Assembly: GCA_039819785.1 (NCBI GenBank)
Contig: JBCBRH010000003.1
Coordinates: forward strand, 79,397-143,396
Direction of reading: 5' to 3'
DNA: 64,000 bases
Origin: JBCBRD01 sp039819785
Lineage (GTDB): Bacteria > Pseudomonadota > Alphaproteobacteria > Rhizobiales > Hyphomicrobiaceae
Numbering within the stretch: the first letter of the stretch is position 1; each line of letters starts with the position of its first letter. Positions 48,581-58,286 of the stretch are shown here, piece by piece. Under the pieces are notes generated by a model. That model did not search any database. It was given only the letters and a program-made list of their open reading frames with translations, and was not told where the DNA came from. The translations under genes and the position numbers were made by a program.

Positions 48581-49471
48581 TTACTGACCTGCGCCTGCGC
48601 CAGCCGCAGCGGTCGAAACGACGTTGGACGCCGTTCCCGCCAGCCGCTTTAACAACCCGTGCGACCCATAGGCGATGAACCCGGGGTTGAGGTATCCGGT
48701 CTCGGCTTTTCCGTAGTAAAACGGCGCGCCGTCTGTGCGCAAAACCGTGCCGCCAGCAGCCCGCAATACGGCTTCACCTGCCGCCGTATCCCATTCCATG
48801 GTCGGGCCGAAGCGCGTGTACACATCAGCTTCACCACGCGCAACGAGGCAGAACTTCAAAGACGAACCGATGCTCCGGCGATCCGTCACTTCAAGCGGCA
48901 GGTCATCAATGAAGGCTTGGTCCTGGGCGTTTTGATGCGACTGGCTGCCGACGATGGTCAACCCGGCTTCAGACCAGTCCCGCGTCGTGATGACGTGACG
49001 TTCGTCAAGATCGACATGTGAGCACGTCTGCGGCGACGCGATGGTTGTCATCATCGCTTTGTCATCGTCAACGGTGACATACAATTCGCCAAGCGCTGGC
49101 GCATAGACGATTCCAAATCGCGGAACACCGGCATCCACCAGACCGATGTTCACGGTGAACTGACCGGACCCGCTGGTGAACTCGCGGGTGCCATCCAATG
49201 GATCGACGAGAAAAAACCGCGAGCAGGCCGAGGGCAGGTGCCCGCCGCTTGCAGCTTCCTCGGCGACGACAGGGATCGAACCAAACCGTTGTGCCAAATC
49301 AGAAAGGATAAGGGCCTCGGCCTCTTCGTCCGCAATCGTGACGGGGCTGCCGTCCGCTTTCAGCTTGGAGGCGCAGCCATCTTTGCTAAAGTGTCGCAGC
49401 GTCGCCGCCCCTGCTGCAAGCGCGGTCGGAATGAGGTGGTCGGCAAGTTCAGCGAAATTGATGTCATCCAT
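48581..49471 (-). CDS. cysQ: 3'(2'),5'-bisphosphate nucleotidase CysQ
   Basis: About 296 aa from ATG 49471. VAEEA, VDPLDGTREFTSGSGQFTVN and WDTAAGEAVLRAAGG are the metal-binding motifs of the inositol-monophosphatase superfamily in their CysQ form. The enzyme removes 3'-phosphate from PAP made during sulfate reduction, relieving inhibition. The frame stays open to ATG 49561, but the extra thirty residues are not conserved. It is divergent from cysD-cysNC, which make the APS/PAPS that feed this pathway. The C-terminal 20 residues (SNVVSTAAAGAGAG) are low complexity. Confidence 0.92.
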   Translation of the reverse strand: MDDINFAELADHLIPTALAAGAATLRHFSKDGCASKLKADGSPVTIADEEAEALILSDLAQRFGSIPVVAEEAASGGHLPSACSRFFLVDPLDGTREFTSGSGQFTVNIGLVDAGVPRFGIVYAPALGELYVTVDDDKAMMTTIASPQTCSHVDLDERHVITTRDWSEAGLTIVGSQSHQNAQDQAFIDDLPLEVTDRRSIGSSLKFCLVARGEADVYTRFGPTMEWDTAAGEAVLRAAGGTVLRTDGAPFYYGKAETGYLNPGFIAYGSHGLLKRLAGTASNVVSTAAAGAGAGQ

Positions 49472-49902
49472 GGCAATGGGCCTATCCAAAATAATTGGCG
49501 GCATCCGCATTACGCGGAAACGGTCCGCTGCTGAAATACAAGCATCTGGGTCACCTGCCATTGTCTCAGGCCGTTTCCCCAGACGCCGATGCGTCCAACC
49601 CCACGTGATCTGGATACGTCATTTCAGTGAGCACTGTCGATGCCACGGCAGGCAGGCGCACCTGATCGAGCCTGAATGTTTCAAGACCCGTTGCCGATAA
49701 GTCCCTGTTCGGACTTGGCGATTGCGCTACCGCAGCTTTTGTGCTTTGCAACAATAGACTGGGTAGAGACGAAATAGCGTGCCTTAGTATTGCGTAGGTG
49801 ACGGTTGCCCATCGGCAGCCAGGATCGAGTGGAAACGTCGGACACGAAAGCAAGACTAGAGCACCGTCTCTTGGAACTGAAGTTCAAGACGGAAATTTTG
49901 TA
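49472..49902. other. Divergent cysQ/cysD promoter region
   Basis: This 431-base gap may include a short N-terminal extension of cysQ (to 49561) or of cysD (GTG 49798), neither favoured. No riboswitch-like fold or clear CysB-type site was recognised. Confidence 0.4.
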
Positions 49903-50805
49903 ATGTACCTGGAACGGCATTTAAAAGACCTAGAAGCCGAGAGTATCCATATTTTCAGAGAAGCGGCGGAACAATTTGAACGCCCGGTTTTGATGTACTC
50001 CATCGGCAAGGACTCCTCGGTCCTGTTGCGGTTGGCGCTAAAAGCGTTTTATCCCGGCCCCATTCCATTTCCGCTCCTCCATATCGATACGACGTGGAAG
50101 TTCCGGGAAATGATCGCGTTTCGTGACGCCACCGCCCGCGAACATGATCTCAATCTGATTGTGCACACCAACCAGGACGGCCTCGCGCAAGGGATCAACC
50201 CGTTTTCCAACGGCAGCGCCGTCCATACCGACGTGATGAAAACGCAGGCCCTCCGCCAGGCGTTAGAGCATTATAAGTTTGATGCTGCCATTGGCGGCGC
50301 GCGTCGCGATGAAGAAAAGTCCCGGTCGAAAGAGCGCATCTTTTCCCATCGGACCGTCGACCATAGATGGGACCCCAAAAAACAAAGGCCGGAATTGTGG
50401 CAGCTCTACAATGGCCGGTTGAGCCCGGGTGAAACCATGCGCGTGTTCCCAATGTCGAATTGGACCGAGCTCGATGTCTGGGAATACATACGGCAGGAAG
50501 ACATTCCAATTGTGCCGCTCTATTTCGCCGCCGAGCGGCCCATCGTAGAGCGCGACGGCATGATGATCATGGTCGATGATGACCGCATTCCCCTCGCCCC
50601 CGATGAAACGCCAAAAACCTTGCGTGTCCGTTTTCGGACGTTGGGGTGTTATCCGCTCACGGCTGCAATCGAGTCGCCGGCTGCGAACATTGCTGAAATT
50701 GTTGACGAGATACGCGCTGCCAAAACATCCGAACGCCAGGGCCGCTTGATTGACAAGGACCAGGCAGGGTCCATGGAGAAGAAAAAAGAAGAGGGATATT
50801 TCTGA
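49903..50805 (+). CDS. cysD: Sulfate adenylyltransferase subunit 2
   Basis: The product is 300 aa from ATG 49903. LERHLKDLEAESIHIFREAA, VLMYSIGKDSSVLLRL (PP-loop), GGARRDEEKSRSKERIFSHR, and the carboxyl-terminal GYF are the usual CysD blocks. With the GTPase half of CysNC it makes adenosine 5'-phosphosulfate from sulfate and ATP. The stop codon overlaps the cysNC start (TGATG). An upstream GTG at 49798 would add 35 unconserved residues. Confidence 0.96.
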   Translation: MYLERHLKDLEAESIHIFREAAEQFERPVLMYSIGKDSSVLLRLALKAFYPGPIPFPLLHIDTTWKFREMIAFRDATAREHDLNLIVHTNQDGLAQGINPFSNGSAVHTDVMKTQALRQALEHYKFDAAIGGARRDEEKSRSKERIFSHRTVDHRWDPKKQRPELWQLYNGRLSPGETMRVFPMSNWTELDVWEYIRQEDIPIVPLYFAAERPIVERDGMMIMVDDDRIPLAPDETPKTLRVRFRTLGCYPLTAAIESPAANIAEIVDEIRAAKTSERQGRLIDKDQAGSMEKKKEEGYF

Positions 50806-52709
50806 TGCTGGAAGAAACAACCTCTGAGATCCCACTCGACGTGGAAACCCACGCGGTCGAAGAAAAATCCATCCTCCGATTTCTCACCTGCGGCAGCGTT
50901 GATGATGGCAAATCAACGTTGATTGGCCGTCTGCTTTATGATTGTCAGCAGATCTACGACGATACGATGGAAAGCCTGTCCAGCGAGAGCAAGACCTACG
51001 GAACGACCGGCACCGCCGTCGACCTTGCGCTGCTCGTTGACGGACTACAGGCAGAGCGTGAGCAGGGCATCACCATCGATGTCGCTTACCGGTACTTCTC
51101 AACGCCGGTTCGCAAGTTCATCGTGGCCGACACCCCAGGCCACGAGCAATACACCCGGAACATGGCAACCGGCGCTTCACGGTGTGATCTTGCAATCATC
51201 CTGGTCGATGCGCGCAAAGGGGTCGTGACACAGACCCGCCGGCACAGCTGCATCGTCCATTTGCTCGGGATCAGACACGTCGTCTTGGCAATCAACAAAA
51301 TGGATTTGGTCGACTACGACCAAGAGCGCTTTGACGAAATCGTCGCGGATTACAGCGAGTTTGCAGCCAAGCTTGGCATCGAGCATATCGTACCGATACC
51401 GCTTTCCGCGCTTGAAGGTGCAAACGTCTCAGGAAAAAGCGAGCGCATGCCATGGTTCAACGGCCCGACACTGCTTGAGCATCTCCAGGCGGTCGAGGTG
51501 TCACCAACCAACCGGCATGCTGGCCTTCGGCTTCCCGTCCAGCGCGTCTCTCGCCCCAACCTGGATTTTCGTGGCTATGCCGGGCAAATCGCAGCCGGTA
51601 CGGTGCGACCTGGAGACGAAGTCGTAGCGCTGCCGGCCGGAAAAACGAGCACGGTTAAACGGATCGTCACCTACGACGGAGACCTGCAAGAGGCCAGCGC
51701 CGGGGATTGCGTTACCCTCACGCTCGCCGATGAAATCGACATTTCCCGCGGCAACGTCATCTGCGCCAAGGAAGATCGGTGCCAGGTCAGCGATCAATTC
51801 GCCGCCGAAATCGTCTGGATGAGCGAAGAGCCGATGCTGAAAGGACGGCCCTACGTCCTGCGAATCAATCAGCAAACCACGCTGTGCCAGGTCAGCCGTC
51901 TCAAACACCGGGTGAGTGTCGAGACGATGGAGCACATATCAGGCCGTCAGCTTGAGTTGAATGAAATCGGCGTGTGTGAAATGACCCTGGATAAGCCCAT
52001 TGTCTTTGAACCGTACATGCAAAACCGTGAGTTCGGCGGCTTCATTCTTGTCGACCGATTGACGAACGAGACCGTCGCTGCCGGGATGATCCGCTTTGCA
52101 CTCCGGCGGGCTGATAACGTCCATTGGCAGGCAGTCGATATCAGCAAACAGGTTCGCGCGCGGCAAAAGCTGCAAAAGGCCTGTTGCCTTTGGTTCACCG
52201 GCCTCTCGGGTTCTGGAAAGTCGACAGTCGCAAACCTGCTTGAAAAGCGCTTGTTCGCGCTTAACCGCCATACCTACCTGCTCGATGGAGACAACGTCCG
52301 CCACGGACTGAACCGCGATTTGGGCTTCAATGATATTGACCGCGTGGAAAATATCAGACGCGTGATCGAAGTCTCGCGCCTTATGGTAGATGCTGGATTG
52401 ATTACGCTGGTGTCGTTTATCTCGCCGTTTTCAGCAGAGCGGCGAACGGCCCGTGAAAGATTTGAAACTGGCGAGTTTTTCGAAATCTTCATGGATACCC
52501 CGCTTGAGATTTGCGAACAGCGAGACCAGAAGGGTCTTTACGCAAAGGCGCGCCGCGGCGAGATCGCGAATTTCACAGGCATTTCATCAGCCTATGAGCC
52601 GCCCGAAAACCCTGACCTCGTGCTCGGGGGCGGCCAGCAAAGCCCCGAAGACCTCACGGAAACCGTCTTGGCCTATCTCCAGGCCCAAGGTGTCTTGGAA
52701 ACGGACTGA
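50805..52709 (+). CDS. cysNC: Bifunctional sulfate adenylyltransferase subunit 1/adenylylsulfate kinase
   Basis: The product is 634 aa, a fusion of CysN and CysC. The GTPase half has CGSVDDGKSTLIGRLLYD (about 28-45), DTPGHEQYTRNM (about 108) and NKMDLVD. The kinase half, from about residue 455, has WFTGLSGSGKSTVANLLEK and LDGDNVRHGLNRDLGF. It activates sulfate to APS with CysD and phosphorylates APS to PAPS. The fused form (NodQ-like) is typical of rhizobia and relatives. PAPS production here gives CysQ its substrate PAP. Confidence 0.96.
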   Translation: MLEETTSEIPLDVETHAVEEKSILRFLTCGSVDDGKSTLIGRLLYDCQQIYDDTMESLSSESKTYGTTGTAVDLALLVDGLQAEREQGITIDVAYRYFSTPVRKFIVADTPGHEQYTRNMATGASRCDLAIILVDARKGVVTQTRRHSCIVHLLGIRHVVLAINKMDLVDYDQERFDEIVADYSEFAAKLGIEHIVPIPLSALEGANVSGKSERMPWFNGPTLLEHLQAVEVSPTNRHAGLRLPVQRVSRPNLDFRGYAGQIAAGTVRPGDEVVALPAGKTSTVKRIVTYDGDLQEASAGDCVTLTLADEIDISRGNVICAKEDRCQVSDQFAAEIVWMSEEPMLKGRPYVLRINQQTTLCQVSRLKHRVSVETMEHISGRQLELNEIGVCEMTLDKPIVFEPYMQNREFGGFILVDRLTNETVAAGMIRFALRRADNVHWQAVDISKQVRARQKLQKACCLWFTGLSGSGKSTVANLLEKRLFALNRHTYLLDGDNVRHGLNRDLGFNDIDRVENIRRVIEVSRLMVDAGLITLVSFISPFSAERRTARERFETGEFFEIFMDTPLEICEQRDQKGLYAKARRGEIANFTGISSAYEPPENPDLVLGGGQQSPEDLTETVLAYLQAQGVLETD

Positions 52710-52988
52710 TCGACAGCCGCTGAATTTGCAAATCGCAAACCTGAGCGGCTTCGATAGCGTCGACGCTTGAGCGGCGCCTTGGGCAACCGCATAGGTTTCC
52801 AAGGTGCTCTAACGGTTTGGTCCAGATACCAATGTGTGAACTGGTCTACCTACAGGTTCTGTCTGTGAAAGGCTTGACGCGAGCGTTACAGTTATCGTGC
52901 CGACAGCCTGCTATATGTTTCGGCCTCGTTCAAACCGGTAGTCATACGACTGGCCTTTACCTGCCCGACCTACTTTTACCTGCCCGAC

Positions 52989-53477
52989 CTAGTTGATCAC
53001 GACATCGCTGCGCGACACCCAACTGGTTCCGCTAACCGTCTTGATCGGAATGCGAGAGCCTGCGGTCGATGTCACCCGGATCGGCGTGCGCAAACTTGCA
53101 ACAGGCACCCGGACGCCATTTTGTGATCCCCGACTGTCATAGAGCACAACAGTTTTCGACTTGAAGCCGACAATCGTTGGTCCTGAGCCCGCCGTCGCAA
53201 CGGAACTTGTTCCAATGGCCGCTGTCGTCGTCGGTGCACTCGGGGTGGAAGGCTGCTCCAGCAGTTGCGCCGCAGATGAAGATGCCGTTGATGACGTCGC
53301 CTGACCGGTACCACCAACCTGTGTAAGCTGAGGCGGCTGAGCACCATTTGAAGCGCAAGCTGCCAGCATGGCTGCACTGCTCATGACAATGATTGATCTA
53401 GAAAAAGGAGTTGGCCGAAAGGATGCAGCTCCCGGCCGAATAGTCTGTGATGTGGAACCAGGGAAATTCTGTTGCAC
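52989..53477 (-). CDS. Lipoprotein with SH3-like C-terminal region, unknown function
   Basis: About 162 aa from GTG 53477, 8 bases after GGGGAG. A lipobox LAAC at residues 38-41 follows a hydrophobic stretch (IIVMSSAAMLAAC), indicating signal peptidase II cleavage and lipidation at Cys41. A Ser/Thr/Ala/Gln-rich linker leads to a short beta-rich domain (VVLYDSRGSQNGVRVPVAS, RVTSTAGSRIPIKT, WVSRSDVVI), which resembles an SH3-like fold. The family was not recognised. It stands before the capsule cluster, and an upstream TTG start (53498) is possible. Confidence 0.65.
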   Translation of the reverse strand: MQQNFPGSTSQTIRPGAASFRPTPFSRSIIVMSSAAMLAACASNGAQPPQLTQVGGTGQATSSTASSSAAQLLEQPSTPSAPTTTAAIGTSSVATAGSGPTIVGFKSKTVVLYDSRGSQNGVRVPVASLRTPIRVTSTAGSRIPIKTVSGTSWVSRSDVVIN

Positions 53478-53839
53478 GCGTACGCTCCCCAAACTCAACC
53501 CTTAAAATCAAAACTTAGCAATAAAGCCGTCGGCTGACAATTTCTTACAACACACGAAGTTATTGCAACCCAATTCACTCGAAGCACCGCAAATCATGGG
53601 TTGTGCTGCAAGAAGGACACGCGACCACCCGGTATCTTGCCGTGGAGGTGGGCTGTAGCGCGCTCAGTCCGCAGCCTCAGAACGCGACCGTCCAAATTGA
53701 GCAGCCGAATTTTGATGATCATGCGGAAGGATCAATCGGGCGAAACTGCCGCCCGCCATTCGTTCGCACGAATTCTAGGCAAATCCTGCCCGGCAACACG
53801 GCTTTGCAGCACGCGTTCGACAGTGGTCGGCGTGACCGT
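53478..53839. other. Gap between lipoprotein and first glycosyltransferase gene
   Basis: This 362-base stretch has two overlapping plus-strand frames of about 80 codons with no ribosome binding site or motif. Nothing functional was recognised beyond the expected promoter for the lipoprotein gene. Confidence 0.4.
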
Positions 53840-55168
53840 TTAGAGCGTCGATAGAAAACCCTGAACACTCTCAAAATAGCCCGTCCAGGTCGGCGGCACG
53901 AAAGTCCTGGCCTGATGGCGCGCGCTAATCGCCTGTTCGCCAGCTGGATCGCTCAAGGCTTGCACCAGGTTCAGCCATCGAGGCCCATCCAGCGGCGATG
54001 CGAAGAGCGCACAGCCTTGAGACACCTCCCGAAAAACCGGAATATCTGACGCGATCACGGGGGTCTTCAAGGACAGTGCTTCGACAAGCGGCAGACCATA
54101 GCCTTCCGCAAAAGACGGGAACAGCAGTCCCCGCGCATTTGCAATCAAAACAGCCAGCCGAGCATCATCCAGATTGGAAATCTCCAAGACGTGCGGCCGG
54201 ACAAGCGCACTGCGATCAAGAATGTCGACAACCTGTTCGTTTTCCCAACCGCGGGACCCGACGATAATCAGCTTTGGCACCGCCGGTGAAGGGCGGCCCG
54301 CCGTGCTCTGTTGCTCAGCCATACGGCGCCATATGTTCAGCAGCAGCAGGTGGTTTTTGCGCGGCTCAATGGTGCCAAGGACGACGAAGTACGACGTGTC
54401 CGCCAGCTCCGGCAGGTGCGTAAACCGGTCGTCAGGGGGCGGCAACGATGACGGTAGAGCTGTGACATGGATAGGCACGGCGGCGGCTCGAGCCTGCTCG
54501 GAATACGCGCGCTCCAACCGCTCCTTCACATAAGCCGAAGCCGCCAACACGGCTTTGGCATGGGTGAGGATCGTGCGCGTGCGCTGGGTAAACCGCTGCT
54601 TATAGCCGGGACGAAAATACTCAGGATAATCAAGCGGCAACAGATCATGCACCATGAAGACGGGCATCAGGTCCGGCCGCTCCGGCAGCCACCGGAAAAA
54701 GCGTTCGTACTCAAACGCAAACTGAGCGACATTGAGATAAATCGCGTTTTCTGGAAGCAGAACCTGACTTCTAGAAAACCGCCAGCCATTCTGCTGGACG
54801 CGGCGCTTTCTCTTAACAACGGGAGCAATAGACCGTCCGCCATCCAGCAGCCCCATGGCAACCGGGGCAACCGGGATCGGTTTTTCAGAACCGGCGAGAA
54901 ATGACGACAACTGCGCCCATGCGTCATCACCGTAGTTTTTATGGCTCCCCCATCGCGCTGATCCGGCATGGGTCAGCGACGCAAGCCCGGCGGGACTGTG
55001 AAATCTGGGTTTACGCAATCCATAGTGGACGAGAATGTCGGCCCGCTCCGTCAGATACTCAGCAAAGGCAAGATCGACTTTGTCGATGCCTGACGGCGTT
55101 TCGATCGGCAACCGTGAAGCCAAATGCGTGACGTCGAAAGCGAGTTTGCGGGCCATGCGAGGGGCCAT
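53840..55168 (-). CDS. Glycosyltransferase family 4 (GT-B fold)
   Basis: The product is 442 aa. The C-terminal donor domain shows YFVVLGTIEPRKNHLLLLNIW, KLIIVGSRGWENEQV and LLFPSFAEGYGLPLVEAL (the E-x7-E region), typical of GT4 retaining transferases using nucleotide sugars. The N-terminal domain has FDVTHLASRLPIETPSGIDKV and VFMVHDLLPLDYPEYF. AGGGG lies 7 bases before ATG 55168. It shares long identities with the glycosyltransferase at 58287-59600, so they are paralogues. It is divergent from the Wza-like gene. The sugar transferred is unknown. Confidence 0.9.
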   Translation of the reverse strand: MAPRMARKLAFDVTHLASRLPIETPSGIDKVDLAFAEYLTERADILVHYGLRKPRFHSPAGLASLTHAGSARWGSHKNYGDDAWAQLSSFLAGSEKPIPVAPVAMGLLDGGRSIAPVVKRKRRVQQNGWRFSRSQVLLPENAIYLNVAQFAFEYERFFRWLPERPDLMPVFMVHDLLPLDYPEYFRPGYKQRFTQRTRTILTHAKAVLAASAYVKERLERAYSEQARAAAVPIHVTALPSSLPPPDDRFTHLPELADTSYFVVLGTIEPRKNHLLLLNIWRRMAEQQSTAGRPSPAVPKLIIVGSRGWENEQVVDILDRSALVRPHVLEISNLDDARLAVLIANARGLLFPSFAEGYGLPLVEALSLKTPVIASDIPVFREVSQGCALFASPLDGPRWLNLVQALSDPAGEQAISARHQARTFVPPTWTGYFESVQGFLSTL

Positions 55169-55521
55169 TACGTCGCCCCTGATTTTGGACTGTCATCGAT
55201 CATCTAAGAGGCCCGTGCGGCTAAATCCGAGGCGGTTAGTACCACGACAGGTTTGTGCAATCCGGTATGTCGTTTGTCAGCTGGAAAATTTGTTTCAACG
55301 CGACGATGAAATTTAAAGCCTGTTCAATGGGCGCTGATGGGTAAAGAGTTGAAAATCAGCGGAAATAACTTGACCCCGACTTAAGCCACTGTGGCGATAG
55401 GAACACTTTTGAGTATAGCAGCAGAACTTTGCCGATCTTTCGCCTGACTGACCGGACCTTGATGTGTTAGTCCGCAGATGGTCGGACGAGTTCATAATTG
55501 TGTTGCGTAGTGTATTTTTTG
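55169..55521. other. Divergent promoter region of the capsule cluster
   Basis: This 353-base region between the minus-strand glycosyltransferase and the plus-strand Wza-like gene has no supported ORF. It probably drives both directions; no clear operator was found. Confidence 0.4.
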
Positions 55522-56694
55522 ATGATCCGCACAGACATACTGCAGAAATTCATTTGCCTGCTCGCCTGCGCGATCATTGCCGGGTGCGCCAGTTCTGGGC
55601 CGTCCAGCCGCGATCTCCTCAGCGCTGCGGGAAAAGAAGACGCCGAGTTCCTGGTGGTCGACCTTTCGCAGCCCAGCCTTGACCTCGTCGCAAGTTGGCA
55701 CGACCCTTCATTCAGCGCCGTTTTTGGCGACTACCGCGGACCAAAGGTTCAAAAGGTCGACGTTGGAGATACCGTTCAGATCAACATTTGGGAAACAGGG
55801 TCCGGCGGCCTGTTCTCAACGCCGTCCGTCGACCGTTCGGGGTTGAGCGCGGGTCTGGGAACATCAGCCCGTCAGGCCTCCATTCCAGATCAGGTGGTCG
55901 CATCCGATGGAACCGTCAACGTGCCCTTCGCCGGGCGCATTCGTGTGGCCGGTGCCACCCCCGTTGAGATCGAACGCCAGATCGTCAAGCGTTTGGCGGG
56001 CAAGACAGCTGACCCACAGGCCATGGTCACTCTCACCCGGAACATGAGCCACTCGGCCACCGTCACCGGCGACGTGACAACCGGTGCCCGCGTGCCGCTG
56101 AGCCCGAACGGCGACCGCCTGCTCGACGTCATTGCCGCGGCGGGCGGCATCAAGGCTCCGGTGCACGAATCGTTCATTACCATCTCGCGCGAAGGCACAT
56201 CGCTCAGTGTTCCGATGCAGGCGATCCTCGCCAACACGCGCGAAAACATCTATGTCCGTCCAGGGGACATCGTCACGGTCTACCGCGCACCGCAGTCGTT
56301 CACGGCATTTGGTGCAACCGGCCGCAATGCGGTCATCGGCTTTGATGCTGGCGGAATATCGCTGGAAGAAGCGTTGGGCAAAGCCGGTGGCCTGTTGGAC
56401 GACCGGACGGACCCGAACGGCGTCTTCATTTTGCGCTATGAAGACATCAGCCTCGCACGCAAATTCCCAGAAATTCCTGGCCGGTTCCTAGACGCTTCCG
56501 TCGTTCCAGTCGCCTACCGTTTGGACATGCGCGATCCCACGTCGCTGTTTCGAGCCCGCCGTTTTCAAATGCGCGACAAAGACATCCTATACGTCTCGAC
56601 CGCACCAATTACAGAAGTCGAGAAGGTCTTCCGCCTTGTAGGCATGTTGACCTCGCCAGCCGTGACAGCCGCCCGCGTCACCAACGACTTCTGA
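55522..56694 (+). CDS. Polysaccharide export outer-membrane lipoprotein (Wza/KpsD-like)
   Basis: About 390 aa from ATG 55522. The N-terminus is a lipoprotein signal (FICLLACAIIAGC, lipobox IAGC with Cys22). Next come the polysaccharide-export domain (KVDVGDTVQINIWETG, DGTVNVPFAGRIRVAGATP, ATVTGDVTTGARVPLSP) and a second SLBB-like repeat (YVRPGDIVTVYRAPQSFTAF). The family builds the outer-membrane pore through which capsule or exopolysaccharide leaves the cell. With the KpsE- and KpsT-like genes at 62-64 kb it points to an ABC-transporter-dependent (group 2-like) capsule route. Confidence 0.9.
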   Translation: MIRTDILQKFICLLACAIIAGCASSGPSSRDLLSAAGKEDAEFLVVDLSQPSLDLVASWHDPSFSAVFGDYRGPKVQKVDVGDTVQINIWETGSGGLFSTPSVDRSGLSAGLGTSARQASIPDQVVASDGTVNVPFAGRIRVAGATPVEIERQIVKRLAGKTADPQAMVTLTRNMSHSATVTGDVTTGARVPLSPNGDRLLDVIAAAGGIKAPVHESFITISREGTSLSVPMQAILANTRENIYVRPGDIVTVYRAPQSFTAFGATGRNAVIGFDAGGISLEEALGKAGGLLDDRTDPNGVFILRYEDISLARKFPEIPGRFLDASVVPVAYRLDMRDPTSLFRARRFQMRDKDILYVSTAPITEVEKVFRLVGMLTSPAVTAARVTNDF

Positions 56695-57034
56695 TGCTCG
56701 TCAGTTGACCGGCACTCTAAATGAGATTGCCAAGTCACCATCATGCCCGCCGAGCATCTGGCTGGCCTTCTAATTGGCGGCAATTGACTGAGAACAGCGC
56801 TCCTTCTCCCATCCAGGCAAAAACGGCCTCCGATCTGGAGCGATCCGCTCCCGAACAAGGGGGGGGTGTTCGATTCTTCGCGACCCTCATCGATCCAAAA
56901 TGCATGCAATTCATTATTTAACGTCTTTTGCAGGCTGAGGTGCGTCCCATGGGGCTGTGCTGATAAGCTGGATCGCACCGTGCTATGGAGGCCACCTGGA
57001 ACCGGCGCCTCGCCCAAACCTAAGTCGCGCTGGA

Positions 57035-58108
57035 ATGCAAGAAAGTACATCTCTTATGCGTGGAGCTGAAACGATAGCCGACGTGGTAACCGGCCCACAC
57101 GGTTTAATGACGGACTGGGTCTTCAGGGCAGTCCGAAGATTGGCGGCCGCCAGCACAGATCGCACTATTCATTTTGTAGATCGTCAAGATGAGATCGATT
57201 TCTCCACTCCGCCTCGACCCATTTTTCTGACCTATTACCCTGCCCCGGATCTCATCACCGCCATAGACGATCACGACGCATCGGTCCTCTATGTCGTGGA
57301 AGATCCCATCGACATCCTGCGCTACCAGATGCGCGAGCTGAACCTGTCTCAGATCGAGTCAATCCGAGCCCAGACATGCAGTGCCGTCGCAAATCCCATG
57401 ATTGGCCGCGCAGACCGCGTCCGCTACGTTCGGCGCGAGAGTCGATCACCCGTGAGCGCGGTGATCGAAAAGATCGCAACACATCTCAAGTTGCCACTCG
57501 CAGACGCCGAAAAACCAGCTGTTCTTGATGAACTCAGTAACGGATTAGGGCCAGATGCTATTCTGGAAGACATCCTGGCGGTCGCGAAAGGCAACTATCA
57601 GCCTCAGGCCCGCGCCGGGCGAACAGGTCTCGTCGACCAGATCGAGCTCTGTGCCTTGCAAGTGATGGAACCCATGATCGCGATGGCATTCGGCGACGCG
57701 ACCCGCCCCATCGTCTGGCCAACCAACGTCTTCAAGTTCGCCGATCCGATCGAACAGCCGGAAGCGACCATGACCGATATCGGCGGGCCGGTACGCAACA
57801 TTTTTTACGGCCCCTACTTTCATCTGCCCCCATGCCGTTATCGCATGGAGGCGTTGATTGCCTTTTCCGAAGATGTTCGCGACATCCCATTCCGCATTGA
57901 GGTCGTTGGGAACGGTCTTGTGACACACGCGCGCATCGAGAACCGGCGCGCAGACAATTATAGAGGCTATTGCGAGTTTACGAATACCGATCCGATTTCC
58001 ACCATAGAAGTGCGGCTCCGCAACGACCAATTCGTGGAACATGGCCGCCTCCGTCTCATCGAGATGGCCTTCTTCAAACTGCCGGAAGAAGCGGACCGAC
58101 GGAACTGA
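57035..58108 (+). CDS. Protein of unknown family in the capsule cluster
   Basis: About 357 aa from ATG 57035; the open frame begins at 56957, and ATG 57056 is also possible. I recognise no domain. Sequence features are a soluble, fairly acidic composition, IFLTYYPAPDLITAIDDHDA and VLYVVEDPIDILRYQMREL near residue 60-95, and a C-terminal half with beta-rich segments (VRNIFYGPYFHLPPCRYRM, IPFRIEVVGNGLVTHARI). The last part resembles a carbohydrate-binding or sandwich domain, but this is a guess. It lies between the Wza-like gene and a glycosyltransferase on the same strand, so a role in polysaccharide assembly is inferred from position only. Confidence 0.65.
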   Translation: MQESTSLMRGAETIADVVTGPHGLMTDWVFRAVRRLAAASTDRTIHFVDRQDEIDFSTPPRPIFLTYYPAPDLITAIDDHDASVLYVVEDPIDILRYQMRELNLSQIESIRAQTCSAVANPMIGRADRVRYVRRESRSPVSAVIEKIATHLKLPLADAEKPAVLDELSNGLGPDAILEDILAVAKGNYQPQARAGRTGLVDQIELCALQVMEPMIAMAFGDATRPIVWPTNVFKFADPIEQPEATMTDIGGPVRNIFYGPYFHLPPCRYRMEALIAFSEDVRDIPFRIEVVGNGLVTHARIENRRADNYRGYCEFTNTDPISTIEVRLRNDQFVEHGRLRLIEMAFFKLPEEADRRN

Positions 58109-58286
58109 TGGTGGTCGTGTCTTTTTTCTGTTTCTCAACCCGTGGCCGCCAACCGGGTATGGACCGCTGCCCGCACGGTCAGGCTCAATTACACAATACT
58201 GCTGGCACGCGGTCGCGAACTGAAAGCCATATCCGTCCCGAGTTTGAGCTATGGCGGACACTTCCTCAACCGGCGGGTCCCAATCT

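Noticed and set aside
53601..53854. Two overlapping plus-strand ORFs of about 80 codons
   Set aside because: They overlap each other, have no ribosome binding site and no motif.
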